Positions 7,614 through 17,139 of a stretch of DNA of 64,000 nt are shown here, in pieces (position 1 is the stretch's first letter; each line of letters begins with the position of its first letter). The stretch comes from Thermodesulforhabdus norvegica (GTDB taxonomy: Bacteria > Desulfobacterota > Syntrophobacteria > Syntrophobacterales > Thermodesulforhabdaceae), in NCBI RefSeq assembly GCF_900114975.1, contig NZ_FOUU01000002.1:447848-511847 (forward strand). Reading direction: 5' to 3'. Both the position numbers and the translations under genes were made by a program. The notes beneath the pieces are model-generated. The model did no database searches, had not been told where the DNA came from, and saw nothing but the letters and a program-made list of their open reading frames with translations.

Positions 7614-9971
7614 TTAAAAGAGCCCCGTTTTATAAATTGACTGCTCAGATGCGGGAGTTTCCGGTTCAGAGGATAAGAACAGCGAGTCCGCAGAAGGCGG
7701 CAGGTGGTCTTTTTTGAAAGGTAGAAATTCTATCCTGGTGCTTTCGGGGGTAGCCCGGGTGCCCCTCTCAAGGTCCACCTTGGCGAATACGATGTCCGAA
7801 GGGATCGGAAAGTCTCTGGGAGGGCTTCCCGTTGCTTCGTACCACTTTTGCATGAAATGAGTCCACACGGGACAGGCAACCCTGCCGCCCGTTTCGTTTC
7901 TCCCCAGAGATCGCCTGAAATCGTCGAAGCCAACCCAAACGGCCGCCAGCATATCGGGTGTATATCCCACAAACCAGGCATCACGAAACTCATTGGTTGT
8001 CCCTGTCTTGCCTGCCGCAGGACGACCCAGACGGGATGCATATCTCCCGGTCCCTTTTTGTACTACGGCTCGTAAAAGATCCGTCACTATGTAAGCCGTC
8101 TCGGGTGACAGTATTCTTTCAGACCTCGGAGTGTGTTCAAAAAGCGTGTTTCCTTCGGAATCCACGATGCGCTCGATCAGGTAAAAATCCCTTTTTTCTC
8201 CGCCGTTGGCAAAAACGGCATAAGCCTGAGCCAGTTCCCAGGGAGATAGCCCCGATGCGCCGAGGGCCAGAGAAAGCGTGGGGGTCAGTTCGGAGCTTAT
8301 GCCCAGTTTCCTTGCGAGTTCTATTACGGTCTTCACCCCCACAGCGTTCAACACCTTGACCGCAACAACGTTTCTGGACAAGGCTACCGCATCTCTGAGA
8401 ATCATCGGACCGAGGAATTTCCCGTCGAAGTTTCCCGGCTTCCATAGATCATCCGGACCGGAACCGGGTTTTACCAGAGGAGTGTCCATAACAATCGAGG
8501 CCTCCGTAAAACCTTTATCAATGGCTGCGGCGTAAACGATGGGCTTGAAGGCCGAGCCGGGTTGTCTTTTCATCTGGGTAACACGATTGAATTGGCTTGA
8601 TCTGAAATCCTTACCCCCTACCATGCAGAGTACTTCGCCCGTGCGGGGATCGGCACATATTATCGCGCCTTCTACTTCAGGGGTCTGCTCCAGAGAAACG
8701 ATCCATTCATCTTCGGCGAGCTTCTTCAGGGGCTTCACTTCCACGACGGAACCTTCGGTGAGGATTTTTTTCATGGCGCTGAAAGACTTACCCGTCCATT
8801 TCCATCCCGGCTTCGGGAGCCAGGCTTTTGTTTTCCTGCCAACCTGCAGGAAAAAGGTTTCCGTCTTCGCGTCGGCGCCTCGAACGCGGGCAAACAAAAG
8901 GGCATCAGAACCTGCTTCCTCGGTACCCGAAGCATAGTTTTCCAGATATTCTCGTTCACTCAGCCCTGTTGCCACAGGCCCCCGGAAACCGTGACGTCTG
9001 TCGTAGGTTTTCAAACCCTCCACAAGCACGGCCTCGGCTATTTTCTGGGCCACGGGATCCATCGTCGTGTAAATTCCGAGTCCACCCTGATAAGTGATCT
9101 TCTCTCCGAACTTTTCCAGCAGGTATTTTCTAACCTCTTCCGTGAAGTAATTGGGTAAGTAATGATGTTTCTTGCTCGACAAATTCAAAGGTTCCCTGAT
9201 TGCTTTTTCGGCTTCTTCGGAGCTTATAAACCCTTCTTCTACCATTCTTTTCAGTACATAGTGCTGCCTCCGTTTTGCCGCATCCATATTTTCGAAGGGA
9301 TTGAATTTCGAAGGGGCTTTGGGCAGACCCGCCAGGAGCGCAGCTTCGGCTACCGTGAGATCCCTGACGTGTTTGTCGAAGTAGGTTCTCGCCGCCGCTT
9401 CAACTCCGTAGGCTCCGGCACCGAAATATACCTGGTTGAGATAAATGTAGAAGATCTGGTCTTTGGTTAAAAATTTATCGATCTTGTAAGCAAGAATGGC
9501 CTCTCGTATTTTTCTTTCCCATGTCCTTTCGGGGCTGAGCAGAAGGGCTTTAACAACCTGCTGGGTGATCGTACTGCCTCCCTGAACGATTGCTCCGGCC
9601 TTTAAGTTTACCACTGCCGCACGGACTACACTCCATATATCCACACCGGGATGTTCGTAAAAACGCGCGTCCTCTGCGGCCAGAAAAGCCTGCTTGACGT
9701 GACCCGGTACCTGCTCAAAAGGAACCAGATACCTTCTCTCTAGATTAAACTCGCCGATTACGGATCCGTCTCGTGCATAGACCGTGGTCACAACGGGGGG
9801 ACGGTAGTTTTTAAGAGAATCTATCGACGGCAGGTTTTTTTCGATGTGAGCTAAAAAAACTGCTATCAGAGCACATACCAGGATACATCCCGTAACGAGC
9901 ATCCACAGTAACAAGGGTAGAACAAATCCTTCGGGCTTCTTCCGCCCGCTTACAGGACATATCGGATTCAT
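7614..9971 (-). CDS. mrcA: Class A penicillin-binding protein 1A
   Basis: Bifunctional peptidoglycan glycosyltransferase/transpeptidase of 785 residues, anchored by one N-terminal membrane segment (about residues 17-40) with the rest in the periplasm. The GT51 motifs are visible: EDARFYEHPG (catalytic E100), GGSTITQQ (131-138) and the AAARTYF region. The transpeptidase has the nucleophile motif SAFK (S473, K476), SRN (532-534) and KTG (655-657). All catalytic residues are present. The insert between the two domains contains an OB-like segment, as in PBP1A of Gram-negative bacteria. It is followed after two bases by dinG. Confidence 0.93.
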   Translation of the reverse strand: MNPICPVSGRKKPEGFVLPLLLWMLVTGCILVCALIAVFLAHIEKNLPSIDSLKNYRPPVVTTVYARDGSVIGEFNLERRYLVPFEQVPGHVKQAFLAAEDARFYEHPGVDIWSVVRAAVVNLKAGAIVQGGSTITQQVVKALLLSPERTWERKIREAILAYKIDKFLTKDQIFYIYLNQVYFGAGAYGVEAAARTYFDKHVRDLTVAEAALLAGLPKAPSKFNPFENMDAAKRRQHYVLKRMVEEGFISSEEAEKAIREPLNLSSKKHHYLPNYFTEEVRKYLLEKFGEKITYQGGLGIYTTMDPVAQKIAEAVLVEGLKTYDRRHGFRGPVATGLSEREYLENYASGTEEAGSDALLFARVRGADAKTETFFLQVGRKTKAWLPKPGWKWTGKSFSAMKKILTEGSVVEVKPLKKLAEDEWIVSLEQTPEVEGAIICADPRTGEVLCMVGGKDFRSSQFNRVTQMKRQPGSAFKPIVYAAAIDKGFTEASIVMDTPLVKPGSGPDDLWKPGNFDGKFLGPMILRDAVALSRNVVAVKVLNAVGVKTVIELARKLGISSELTPTLSLALGASGLSPWELAQAYAVFANGGEKRDFYLIERIVDSEGNTLFEHTPRSERILSPETAYIVTDLLRAVVQKGTGRYASRLGRPAAGKTGTTNEFRDAWFVGYTPDMLAAVWVGFDDFRRSLGRNETGGRVACPVWTHFMQKWYEATGSPPRDFPIPSDIVFAKVDLERGTRATPESTRIEFLPFKKDHLPPSADSLFLSSEPETPASEQSIYKTGLF

Positions 9972-10035
9972 CGTCTTCCGCCGGGCTCTCTTAAGGAGCC
10001 CTTTCAGACCGGATTTCTTGCGAAGACCCGGTAGT

Positions 10036-10227
10036 TCATTCAGTTTCTTCTATAAGGATTTTATGCTCCACAAGGGCCATCCTTCGGATGACGCCTTTTA
10101 TCCTCTTCTGTTCACCGAAGATATTCCGCATCTTGAGAAAACCACCTTCGTTTTCCACAATATCTACCGCTTCCATGAAAAGCTCTTCGCTATTTCCTCT
10201 TATCAAATAGGCATTGGCTTCACACAT
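10036..10227 (-). CDS. cooT: CooT-family nickel-binding protein
   Basis: A 63-residue cytoplasmic protein beginning MCEANAYL. The conserved Cys2 right after the initiator is the Ni(II) site in Rhodospirillum rubrum CooT, where the protein takes part in nickel supply to carbon monoxide dehydrogenase. Length and the central glycine-rich beta pattern fit the family. It lies between the Hsp70-DUF3731 gene and PBP1A, not in a coo operon. However, a cooS gene is present on the other strand at 22274, so a role in CODH nickel loading is plausible. CooT-like proteins also occur in genomes without CODH, so this link is inferred. Confidence 0.75.
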   Translation of the reverse strand: MCEANAYLIRGNSEELFMEAVDIVENEGGFLKMRNIFGEQKRIKGVIRRMALVEHKILIEETE

Positions 10228-10242
10228 TTCGGCACCTCTCCT

Positions 10243-13089
10243 TTAACTCTGTTGGGCAAGGACCAGTCCGACCGGCAGCGACTCACCGAAGGACCACTCT
10301 TTTTCTTCATCACTAAGCCCTTCAGATCTGAGCTCGATAAGCGGTTTAAGCTTATCCTGAGAGATCCTTTTAAGCAACAATTCATAAAGCCTTTTTCGTT
10401 CCTCTTCCGGTAAATCTCTTCCCCTGTCTCCCGTGTATCGGGCAAGATGAACGAGGCATTGAGCCAGCTTATCATCAATTGCATCGGAAAAACGGACAAT
10501 CATTTGATCAACCCACTCCATCACTACTTCCGGAGGCACCACTCTATCAAGGGGTCCGTAAAGAGGCACCCGGGCGCCTATTTTCCCCAGAGACCAGAGG
10601 TCCTGAGGCCTTGGCTTTCGTGAGGATAGAACTCCCTTTAAAAGATTACGTCCCAGTTCTATCTTTACGTCAACGGGCAGGCGTTCAAGACTGGCGGCGG
10701 CCATTTTTATTTCGAGCAGTTCCTGTGGAGATAATATGCGGGCATCCCTGGGTTTTTTCGCTTTTGAGCGGTTTTCACCCGTAATAATGGGTCGAATGTT
10801 CTGAAATATGTGTAATTGCTGTCCCGAGGTCAGCCCGCCGGAGACCCTACGCCAGAATATCCACCACTCCACGCGGCACTGAGGTTGCCTCGGAAAGGTC
10901 AGGCCTGCCGGATAGATCTTCCATATCTGTTTCATTCTCCATTCGTCAAGAGGATGCCCGTATCCCGGACGCATACAGAATCCCAGTAGATTGAGCCATC
11001 GGGCTTCATGATGGAAGGTACGTTTTCGGCCCTCGGCCATTTCCAGCATGAAGTCGGATATCTTGCGTATCAGGGCAAGGGACCACCTTTCTCGGGGGAT
11101 TTCAAAAATATCCGTGAGCACCTTAACCAGTTCATCGGGAGACGGACTGCTTTCTTCGGCCGGAGTAAAAACGTTTCTGATTGCGTTAATTCCGGCTTCG
11201 ATAACGGCTTCGTCGAGTGTCTCTTCCAGGTGGTTTGAAGCCACCTGGGAATCACTGCCCTGTCGTACGTCAAATTGAAGTTGCCAGACATGAGGGGTTA
11301 CCATAGATTTGCACCAGAGCTCCAGAGTCCCAACCTCGGTAAAACGAAGGGTGAGCCCTACCGGGATGTTTTTTGTGACTCCTTTTTTACCAAAACGAAG
11401 AACCGTACGGATAGGTGGCAGTAAGGTCGATTCTTCTTCGTCCAGCACCACAACGTCCCCGAGTTGATCCCCGATGCGGGTTGCCGAACTGAGAAGCCGA
11501 AAGGCCACCGGCCTGTTAGTGACGACCTCGAACCCGGGCTCTTTCAGTTCCACTTCAAAACCTTCTTCGGTACCTCTGGGAATAACACAGAGGACTCTTC
11601 GTTGAGTCTCCTCGAGCTCCGGTGTGCGATCGATCTCGATGTAGTAGGATCTCGGGCTTCCTGCCCCGACCTTTACTCCTATTCCGTAACGAACGAGCCC
11701 GTAATAGGCCGCTCCGAAAGCCACCGCCAGATCTGGTCTGGGATTGTCCAGTTCTTGCGGTTTCCAGCCTTTTTTACCCGCTCGATCTTCGAACCATTTA
11801 CCGACAATCTCTTTTATGCGATTTCGGAGAATTGGCGATGTAACGGCTCCGCCGTTAAAGAGGATAAAATCGGGGTAGGGTCGGTCACGCCCGGTTTCCT
11901 CTTTGACCAGGTTTTCAAATCTGCACCAGAATGAAGCCAGATGTCTGGTTATCGCCGGATCCTGAACATAGGGCAGACCCCATTCCGTGAGGCCGGTTCG
12001 CCCTTCGGAGCCGGGGCGATCGTCAAGAGATACTACCGGGAAAAAACCTTCCACAATGAGTTTTTCCACCACTTCTTTTGTAAGGGTGGCGCTGAAAGAA
12101 CCTCCGATCAATCTGGTACCCCTTCCAACCACGGTGACCCTGATCTCTCTTACGTCTCCACTGCCCAGAAGTACTTCCTTGGCGCTGCGGCACCTGTGAC
12201 ACAGCTGATTCCACTGCTTGGCATCCAGGCTTCCGGTTTTTTTGAAAATCTCTGCTTCTACGTATCTCCCCAGGGTAAGATCCATGTTATCTCCGCCGAG
12301 AAGCAAGTGCTCGCCCACGGCAAGCCTTTCAAACCGGAGGCCTTTCTCTCCTGTTTTGACCGTTATGATCGTAAAATCCGTGGTGCCGCCTCCTACGTCG
12401 CACACAAGGATCACGTCGCCGGGCTTCATGAGAGATTGCCATTCGTCCTTGTGGCGGTGGATCCATGAGTAAAAGGCTGCGAGCGGCTCTTCTAAAAGCG
12501 TAAACTGGCGCATTCCGGCCATTCTGGCCGCTTCTACGGTAAGCTCGCGGGCCACTTCATCAAAAGATGCCGGTACCGTAAGAATGATGAACTGTTCTTC
12601 GAAGAGCGCTTCCGGGTCCAGACGCCCCTTCCCGTAATTCCATGCGTTCCTTATGTGTTCAAGGTATCGTGCACTGGCTTCCACCGGGGAAACCTTGCAG
12701 ATGTCCGGAGCCGTTACGCCCCAGGGAAGAATTGGGTCTTTTCTGTTAACACGGCTATGACAAAGCCAGGATTTGGCGGAAGAAACCATGCGGTCTGGAA
12801 CGAGGGCTCCCTGCTCCCTTGCGAATTCTCCCACTACATACTCGGGACTTTCATTCCAGGGCAACCTGAGGTCGTCCGGCTGGAGTTCGTATGGTCCCGG
12901 AAGGTACAGAAAGGAAGGTAACAAAGACCTTTCTGCAACCTCTCCCGGTGCAACGATCTGAAGAACCGGGAAGAGAGACGGCTCAGGCCTTTCAGCGGTG
13001 AGGTCTGCAAAACTTACTGCCGAATTGGTGGTTCCCAGATCAATTCCCAGTATGTACTTGTGTCTGAATTCCCTTTCAGACCCGTTCAT
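10243..13089 (-). CDS. Hsp70-like protein with long C-terminal extension (DUF3731 type)
   Basis: About 948 residues from ATG 13089. The ORF extends further upstream, but that part lies inside the preceding Hsp70 gene. The N-terminal 380 residues form an actin-like ATPase with phosphate-1 motif LGIDLGTTNSAV, phosphate-2 motif CDVGGGTTDFTI and an LFNGG adenosine motif. The extension of about 350 residues after the beta-rich middle matches what is annotated as DUF3731 in Hsp70 relatives, not the peptide-binding lid of DnaK. The protein overlaps the second Hsp70 by 14 bp and belongs to a DUF2760/Hsp70/Hsp70 operon. The client and process are unknown; it is not the housekeeping DnaK. Confidence 0.8.
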   Translation of the reverse strand: MNGSEREFRHKYILGIDLGTTNSAVSFADLTAERPEPSLFPVLQIVAPGEVAERSLLPSFLYLPGPYELQPDDLRLPWNESPEYVVGEFAREQGALVPDRMVSSAKSWLCHSRVNRKDPILPWGVTAPDICKVSPVEASARYLEHIRNAWNYGKGRLDPEALFEEQFIILTVPASFDEVARELTVEAARMAGMRQFTLLEEPLAAFYSWIHRHKDEWQSLMKPGDVILVCDVGGGTTDFTIITVKTGEKGLRFERLAVGEHLLLGGDNMDLTLGRYVEAEIFKKTGSLDAKQWNQLCHRCRSAKEVLLGSGDVREIRVTVVGRGTRLIGGSFSATLTKEVVEKLIVEGFFPVVSLDDRPGSEGRTGLTEWGLPYVQDPAITRHLASFWCRFENLVKEETGRDRPYPDFILFNGGAVTSPILRNRIKEIVGKWFEDRAGKKGWKPQELDNPRPDLAVAFGAAYYGLVRYGIGVKVGAGSPRSYYIEIDRTPELEETQRRVLCVIPRGTEEGFEVELKEPGFEVVTNRPVAFRLLSSATRIGDQLGDVVVLDEEESTLLPPIRTVLRFGKKGVTKNIPVGLTLRFTEVGTLELWCKSMVTPHVWQLQFDVRQGSDSQVASNHLEETLDEAVIEAGINAIRNVFTPAEESSPSPDELVKVLTDIFEIPRERWSLALIRKISDFMLEMAEGRKRTFHHEARWLNLLGFCMRPGYGHPLDEWRMKQIWKIYPAGLTFPRQPQCRVEWWIFWRRVSGGLTSGQQLHIFQNIRPIITGENRSKAKKPRDARILSPQELLEIKMAAASLERLPVDVKIELGRNLLKGVLSSRKPRPQDLWSLGKIGARVPLYGPLDRVVPPEVVMEWVDQMIVRFSDAIDDKLAQCLVHLARYTGDRGRDLPEEERKRLYELLLKRISQDKLKPLIELRSEGLSDEEKEWSFGESLPVGLVLAQQS

Positions 13090-14911
13090 ACTCGTTGTGT
13101 CCCACGGAAGATGTTTCACTGGCTTCACCGGATGCTCTTTCCTTAAGGTTAAATTCAAGCTTCCACTTGCGTTCCGGACGAAGTACGTCCACACACCTGA
13201 GTTCCAGGGTGCCAATCTCCGTCATGGCACTTTCGAGCCATACCGGTACGACGGTTCCGCCTTCCTCTTCCTCAGAGGCAGGCAGGATCGTTTCCATTAT
13301 GGCCGTGGGCTCCATGGCTCCTTCCCAGTCCTCTATCATTTCACCGATCCTGTCTACCTGACGGGATGTCGAAGAAAAAAGCCGAAATACGGCAGGTTGC
13401 CCCACCACGAGGCCGAATTCTTTTTCGCGGATTTCCGCAGAGGTTCCTTCCTCCATGCCGAAAGGTACAACACAAAGAGCCTTCGTAGGTGTCGGTACTC
13501 CCGGAACTGCAGGCATAGCCCGTTCAATAGCTATGTAGTAAGATCTGGATGCACCGGCTCTTATGCGAATGCCTGCACCCCGCCTTACCAACCCGTAATA
13601 AGCGGCTCCTCTTGCCACTGCTAGATCCAGATCACTGTAGGCGAGCTCCCGGATTTCTCCTCCGCTCCATTCTCGCATCGTATCAACCACACGTGACCTT
13701 AGAACCTCTGCCTTCATCACGCCGCCGTTGAACAAAACGGCCGTCGGGAACCCGGCAACTCGATCTATGTGACGCCTGAGGAAGGATGCCAGATGCCTGG
13801 TTACTCCGGGGTCTTCTTCGTAAGGAAGCCCCATTTCACGAACGCCTATTCGGGCAGTTCTGACGGGGGCTTCTTCAAATGAGCATTTGGGGAAGAATCC
13901 GTCTACCAGAATTTTTTCCACTTCCTCTTTGTGAAGCTCCGTTTTTATCGTTCCCCCTACAATGCCCGTTCCCCTGCCGAAAATAACCACGGGTTCTGAT
14001 CTGGCCTCGGGTCTGGAAAGTAACCTTTCCTTTGCAGCCCTTGCCTGATACCACAATGCACGGAATTGCCAGTCATCCAGACGGGAAGCGATTTTCTGTC
14101 GCAGGGCGTAGGCAAGAGCCAGATCCATGTTGTCCCCGCCCAGAAGTATGTGCTCACCAACGGCAACCCTCTTAAGCGTGAGGGTACCATCTTCTTCTGC
14201 AACCTCTATCAGGCTGAAATCGGTTGTTCCGCCTCCTATATCGCAAACCAGAATGCAGTCCCCCACCTTAACCTTGTTTCTCCAGTTTTCTCCATGGGCG
14301 TCAATCCAGGCGTAAAACGCTGCCTGCGGTTCTTCCAGAAGTGTAAACTCTTCCAGACCTGCCATCTTTGCAGCCTTAACGGTAAGTTCTCTTGCCACGG
14401 CGTCGAAAGAAGCGGGCACGGTGATGTAGATGTCCTGGTATTCGAATCGGGACGATGGATCTTCAGAGGCCATGGAATGGTTCCAGGCATCCCGCAGGTG
14501 GGCCAGAAGTAGTGAGGAAGCAACGACAGGGGAAATTTTTTCGACTTCTTCGGGACTTCCCCAGGGAAGTATCGGCTTCGTTCGATCCACTCCGCTGTGG
14601 CAAAGCCATGACTTTGCCGATGAAACCAGCCGATGAGGTACCTCGGAGCCCCTTTTTCGGGCAAAATGCCCGACTACATTGCGTGGTGATTCCTGCCAGG
14701 GAAGACGAACACTTGATGGGTTTATGTCGTGACCGCCCAGCAGATAAACAAAGGACGGTAGCTGGGGCAATGCACGCATCTCGTTTGGTGCGGTAATTTG
14801 CAGTACGTTGAAGATCTTTATTTCCGGTTTCTTATCCTCTAGCGGTGCATAGGCCACGACACAGTTGGTCGTTCCAAGGTCGATCCCGATAACGTATTTA
14901 GGATTTTTCAA
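13076..14911 (-). CDS. Hsp70-family protein (non-canonical)
   Basis: 611 residues. The ATPase motifs are YVIGIDLGTTNCVV (about residues 5-18), CDIGGGTTDFSL and LFNGG, so nucleotide binding looks intact. After residue 400 comes a short beta-rich region and no recognisable DnaK C-terminal lid. It is clearly related to its downstream neighbour: the same order of motifs and several identical stretches (SSAKSWLCHS, ITVPASFDAVARELTV), so the pair probably arose by duplication. It overlaps DUF2760 by 14 bp and the second Hsp70 by 14 bp. No dnaJ or grpE gene is adjacent. Confidence 0.82.
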   Translation of the reverse strand: MKNPKYVIGIDLGTTNCVVAYAPLEDKKPEIKIFNVLQITAPNEMRALPQLPSFVYLLGGHDINPSSVRLPWQESPRNVVGHFARKRGSEVPHRLVSSAKSWLCHSGVDRTKPILPWGSPEEVEKISPVVASSLLLAHLRDAWNHSMASEDPSSRFEYQDIYITVPASFDAVARELTVKAAKMAGLEEFTLLEEPQAAFYAWIDAHGENWRNKVKVGDCILVCDIGGGTTDFSLIEVAEEDGTLTLKRVAVGEHILLGGDNMDLALAYALRQKIASRLDDWQFRALWYQARAAKERLLSRPEARSEPVVIFGRGTGIVGGTIKTELHKEEVEKILVDGFFPKCSFEEAPVRTARIGVREMGLPYEEDPGVTRHLASFLRRHIDRVAGFPTAVLFNGGVMKAEVLRSRVVDTMREWSGGEIRELAYSDLDLAVARGAAYYGLVRRGAGIRIRAGASRSYYIAIERAMPAVPGVPTPTKALCVVPFGMEEGTSAEIREKEFGLVVGQPAVFRLFSSTSRQVDRIGEMIEDWEGAMEPTAIMETILPASEEEEGGTVVPVWLESAMTEIGTLELRCVDVLRPERKWKLEFNLKERASGEASETSSVGHNEYERV

Positions 14912-15752
14912 CGTTAACCTCCCCTGATTGTGGTCTTTCCACGGTTCGGTCTTCTACCTCCACTTCGGCCGGAGCGATAATCCACTCCGTCCGTTCGGGA
15001 TCTGAGACCTGAGGGAGGTCGAGCTTAATGAGACGCCAGCCCCGATGGCGTAAGATGCCGTGGAAGGGTGGCGATCCGATAACCCTCCCGGTTAAGCGAA
15101 CTGCGGCAGAATCAAACCCCTCGGCAACGGTAACCTCAGATCCCTCAGCTTCTCTGTAAATTGTTTCAAGATGAACATGCTCTCTAAAGAGCCTTCTCCA
15201 GTCCTCGTGGAGTGCCCTTACCGCAGCACCTATCTGGGCATCGTCATAAGGAGTAAGATCTTCCTGGATGAAATCGACGAAACGACCTTCCCTCTGGAGC
15301 AGGGCAAGTAACTGGACGGCGGGCATAAGGCGCTTTCTTTCGTCATATTCGCCGGGAACCGCCGGAGGCTTTCTTTCTTCGGCCCCTTCGGAAACCGGTC
15401 TTGCCTCAGGCCGGCCCCTTGTGGCTTCTTCAACAGCTTTCCCGATACGCCTTGCACCCGCAACGGAAAGAGCAATCCACAGGAGCAGGGTAGTTGTGCC
15501 CATTACTCCGAAAAGGAACACAGGTGAATATTGGGTTATCATGTCGGTGAAATCCCGCATGTTGTTGACAAACTGGAGGAGCGATTCAGGAAGCTGACTT
15601 TTAAGTTCCTGGTTTTCCAGCAAAGGCTTAACGTAGGCTTTCATAATGCCCAGAGCCTCCCTCAAGGGCCAGAAAAGGGCAGCGGTTGCCATCCCGTTAA
15701 AAAGAAGACTTATGATCAGAGCCTGAAAAATCCAGATTTTTCTGTGTTTCAT
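14898..15752 (-). CDS. DUF2760-domain membrane protein
   Basis: 284 residues with two hydrophobic segments near the N-terminus (about residues 9-27 and 78-98), a polar linker, and a C-terminal domain of about 160 residues with the motif LLALLQREGRFVDFI typical of DUF2760. It is the first gene of a three-gene operon with two Hsp70-like ATPases, an association known from other Proteobacteria. This suggests a membrane-anchored partner for the chaperone-like pair. A nested inverted repeat lies 43-75 bp upstream of its start. Confidence 0.78.
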   Translation of the reverse strand: MKHRKIWIFQALIISLLFNGMATAALFWPLREALGIMKAYVKPLLENQELKSQLPESLLQFVNNMRDFTDMITQYSPVFLFGVMGTTTLLLWIALSVAGARRIGKAVEEATRGRPEARPVSEGAEERKPPAVPGEYDERKRLMPAVQLLALLQREGRFVDFIQEDLTPYDDAQIGAAVRALHEDWRRLFREHVHLETIYREAEGSEVTVAEGFDSAAVRLTGRVIGSPPFHGILRHRGWRLIKLDLPQVSDPERTEWIIAPAEVEVEDRTVERPQSGEVNVEKS

Positions 15753-15794
15753 AAATTGCCTCCTGTGTCTTTTTCGTCTTGTTTCTTAACGGTT

Positions 15795-15827
15795 TTGTCA
15801 TTTAAGCGACTTGGTCAAGTATGACAA
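15795..15827. promoter_or_regulatory. Nested inverted repeat upstream of the DUF2760/Hsp70 operon
   Basis: TTGTCAT (15795-15801) and ATGACAA (15821-15827) form the outer arms, and ACTTG (809-813) and CAAGT (816-820) the inner arms, around a two-base centre. This sits in the only gap before the operon. It is not the CIRCE element and not a clear sigma-32 promoter. It may be an operator for a dimeric regulator. The reading is from sequence symmetry only. Confidence 0.35.
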
Positions 15828-15849
15828 GGCTTTTAAGGAATTTTGCCGC

Positions 15850-17139
15850 TTAAGACGGTGGCAGGAAATATCTTAAAAGGCCGAAATAGGCGACCATACT
15901 TGCGAAGAGAATTGTGCACGGAACGGCCACATACCTGTAAACGGGCTGGAGGGCTGTATGGAAGTATTCGTTGGAGAGCAGGAGGCAGAGGTGAACCGGG
16001 GACACGAGTACCCCGATGAAGCCGGAAGCAAGTGCAAGCATCAGGTAAGGCAGCATGAAGTTTGCCTGATTGGCGGACTTTATCAGAACGATGAGTATGG
16101 GAAAGCTGGTCCCCACAAAAGCAATGGTGATTCCGGTGATAAGCCCCATAAGGAAAGGAAGTATAATGCAAACCGGCATGAGAGGGATGCCGAGCGATAG
16201 AAGTTCGTCCGTTATCTGCCCTGCAGCATGACTTTCTTCGAGTATCGTTTTAAAAATCAATATGGAACAGACCATGTAGAACATTTTCACCAGTTGCTTC
16301 TGAACGATAACAGAAAGGCACTCTCGCAGAGTAAAGCCGTTTTTTACCCACACATACACTACCGATACCGTTAAAGCCGATATCAGGCCCAATTCCTTTG
16401 AAACCGGTGCCCATGTGGAAGGCCAGAAGATCGAAAGAACACTTCCAAGCCCGAGACCTCCTATTATCACAATTGCTATCGGTATTAGCCCTTTCAGGAA
16501 GGGTTTTATGGGAGGATGTGATGGATGATTTTCCGACCGCCCCGATACGATGACCTTTCCCAGAGGTAAGTATCCCGACAGAATGGCCACCACCGTAAGC
16601 GGGAAGGTGCAAAAAATAAACTTCCAGAGGTCAATACCCGAAAGAGTTGTGGTCAGGAGAATTCCGGGATACAGGGGCCACCAGTATTCCCAGATGTGTC
16701 TGAACCAGTAATTTATATAACTCAGCTGAGCTCCCGTGAGACCAAGCCTGCTGCCGATGTTTTTCACCATCGGAGCCGAAAAAATTGCCCCACCTGGCAT
16801 GGGTAATAACCCTATCAGGGCAGGAAATATGACCAGGTTGAGGCGTGGATTCCTGACCAGGCCCTGGAAAGAGTCGAGGAGCCTTTCCATCTCGCGGGCC
16901 TTTTCCATGCTGTGGCTTAAAACGAGAATCATAGAAACCACACAGGCCAGTGCAAGAGTTTTGGGATGAGTCAGAGCATGATAAATCCCGTTCAGAAGTT
17001 GCAAAGGCGTCATGCCGAAAATAAAGCCAAGCAGAACGGAAGAACCCATAAATATATGCCCCAGGGCGATGTCTTTTCTTATGGCAAGAAGTGCCGCCGC
17101 AAAAACGAAGCCTATCTTTAAAAGAGCCGGAATGTGCAT
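15850..17139 (-). CDS. DUF401-family membrane transporter-like protein
   Basis: 429 residues, hydrophobic throughout with about 10-12 membrane segments. The motif FPALIGLLPMPGGAIFSAPM and the repeated GL.TG/G.S pattern match DUF401 proteins, a permease group related to gluconate/arsenite-type ion transporters. The substrate is unknown. The start overlaps the end of lpxK by 22 bp, so the two are probably co-transcribed, though nothing links them functionally. Confidence 0.75.
   Translation of the reverse strand: MHIPALLKIGFVFAAALLAIRKDIALGHIFMGSSVLLGFIFGMTPLQLLNGIYHALTHPKTLALACVVSMILVLSHSMEKAREMERLLDSFQGLVRNPRLNLVIFPALIGLLPMPGGAIFSAPMVKNIGSRLGLTGAQLSYINYWFRHIWEYWWPLYPGILLTTTLSGIDLWKFIFCTFPLTVVAILSGYLPLGKVIVSGRSENHPSHPPIKPFLKGLIPIAIVIIGGLGLGSVLSIFWPSTWAPVSKELGLISALTVSVVYVWVKNGFTLRECLSVIVQKQLVKMFYMVCSILIFKTILEESHAAGQITDELLSLGIPLMPVCIILPFLMGLITGITIAFVGTSFPILIVLIKSANQANFMLPYLMLALASGFIGVLVSPVHLCLLLSNEYFHTALQPVYRYVAVPCTILFASMVAYFGLLRYFLPPS

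Noticed and set aside
13090-13215. Upstream extension of the second Hsp70 gene
   Set aside because: It lies inside the preceding Hsp70 gene, and the Hsp70 family starts right before the GIDLGTTN motif.
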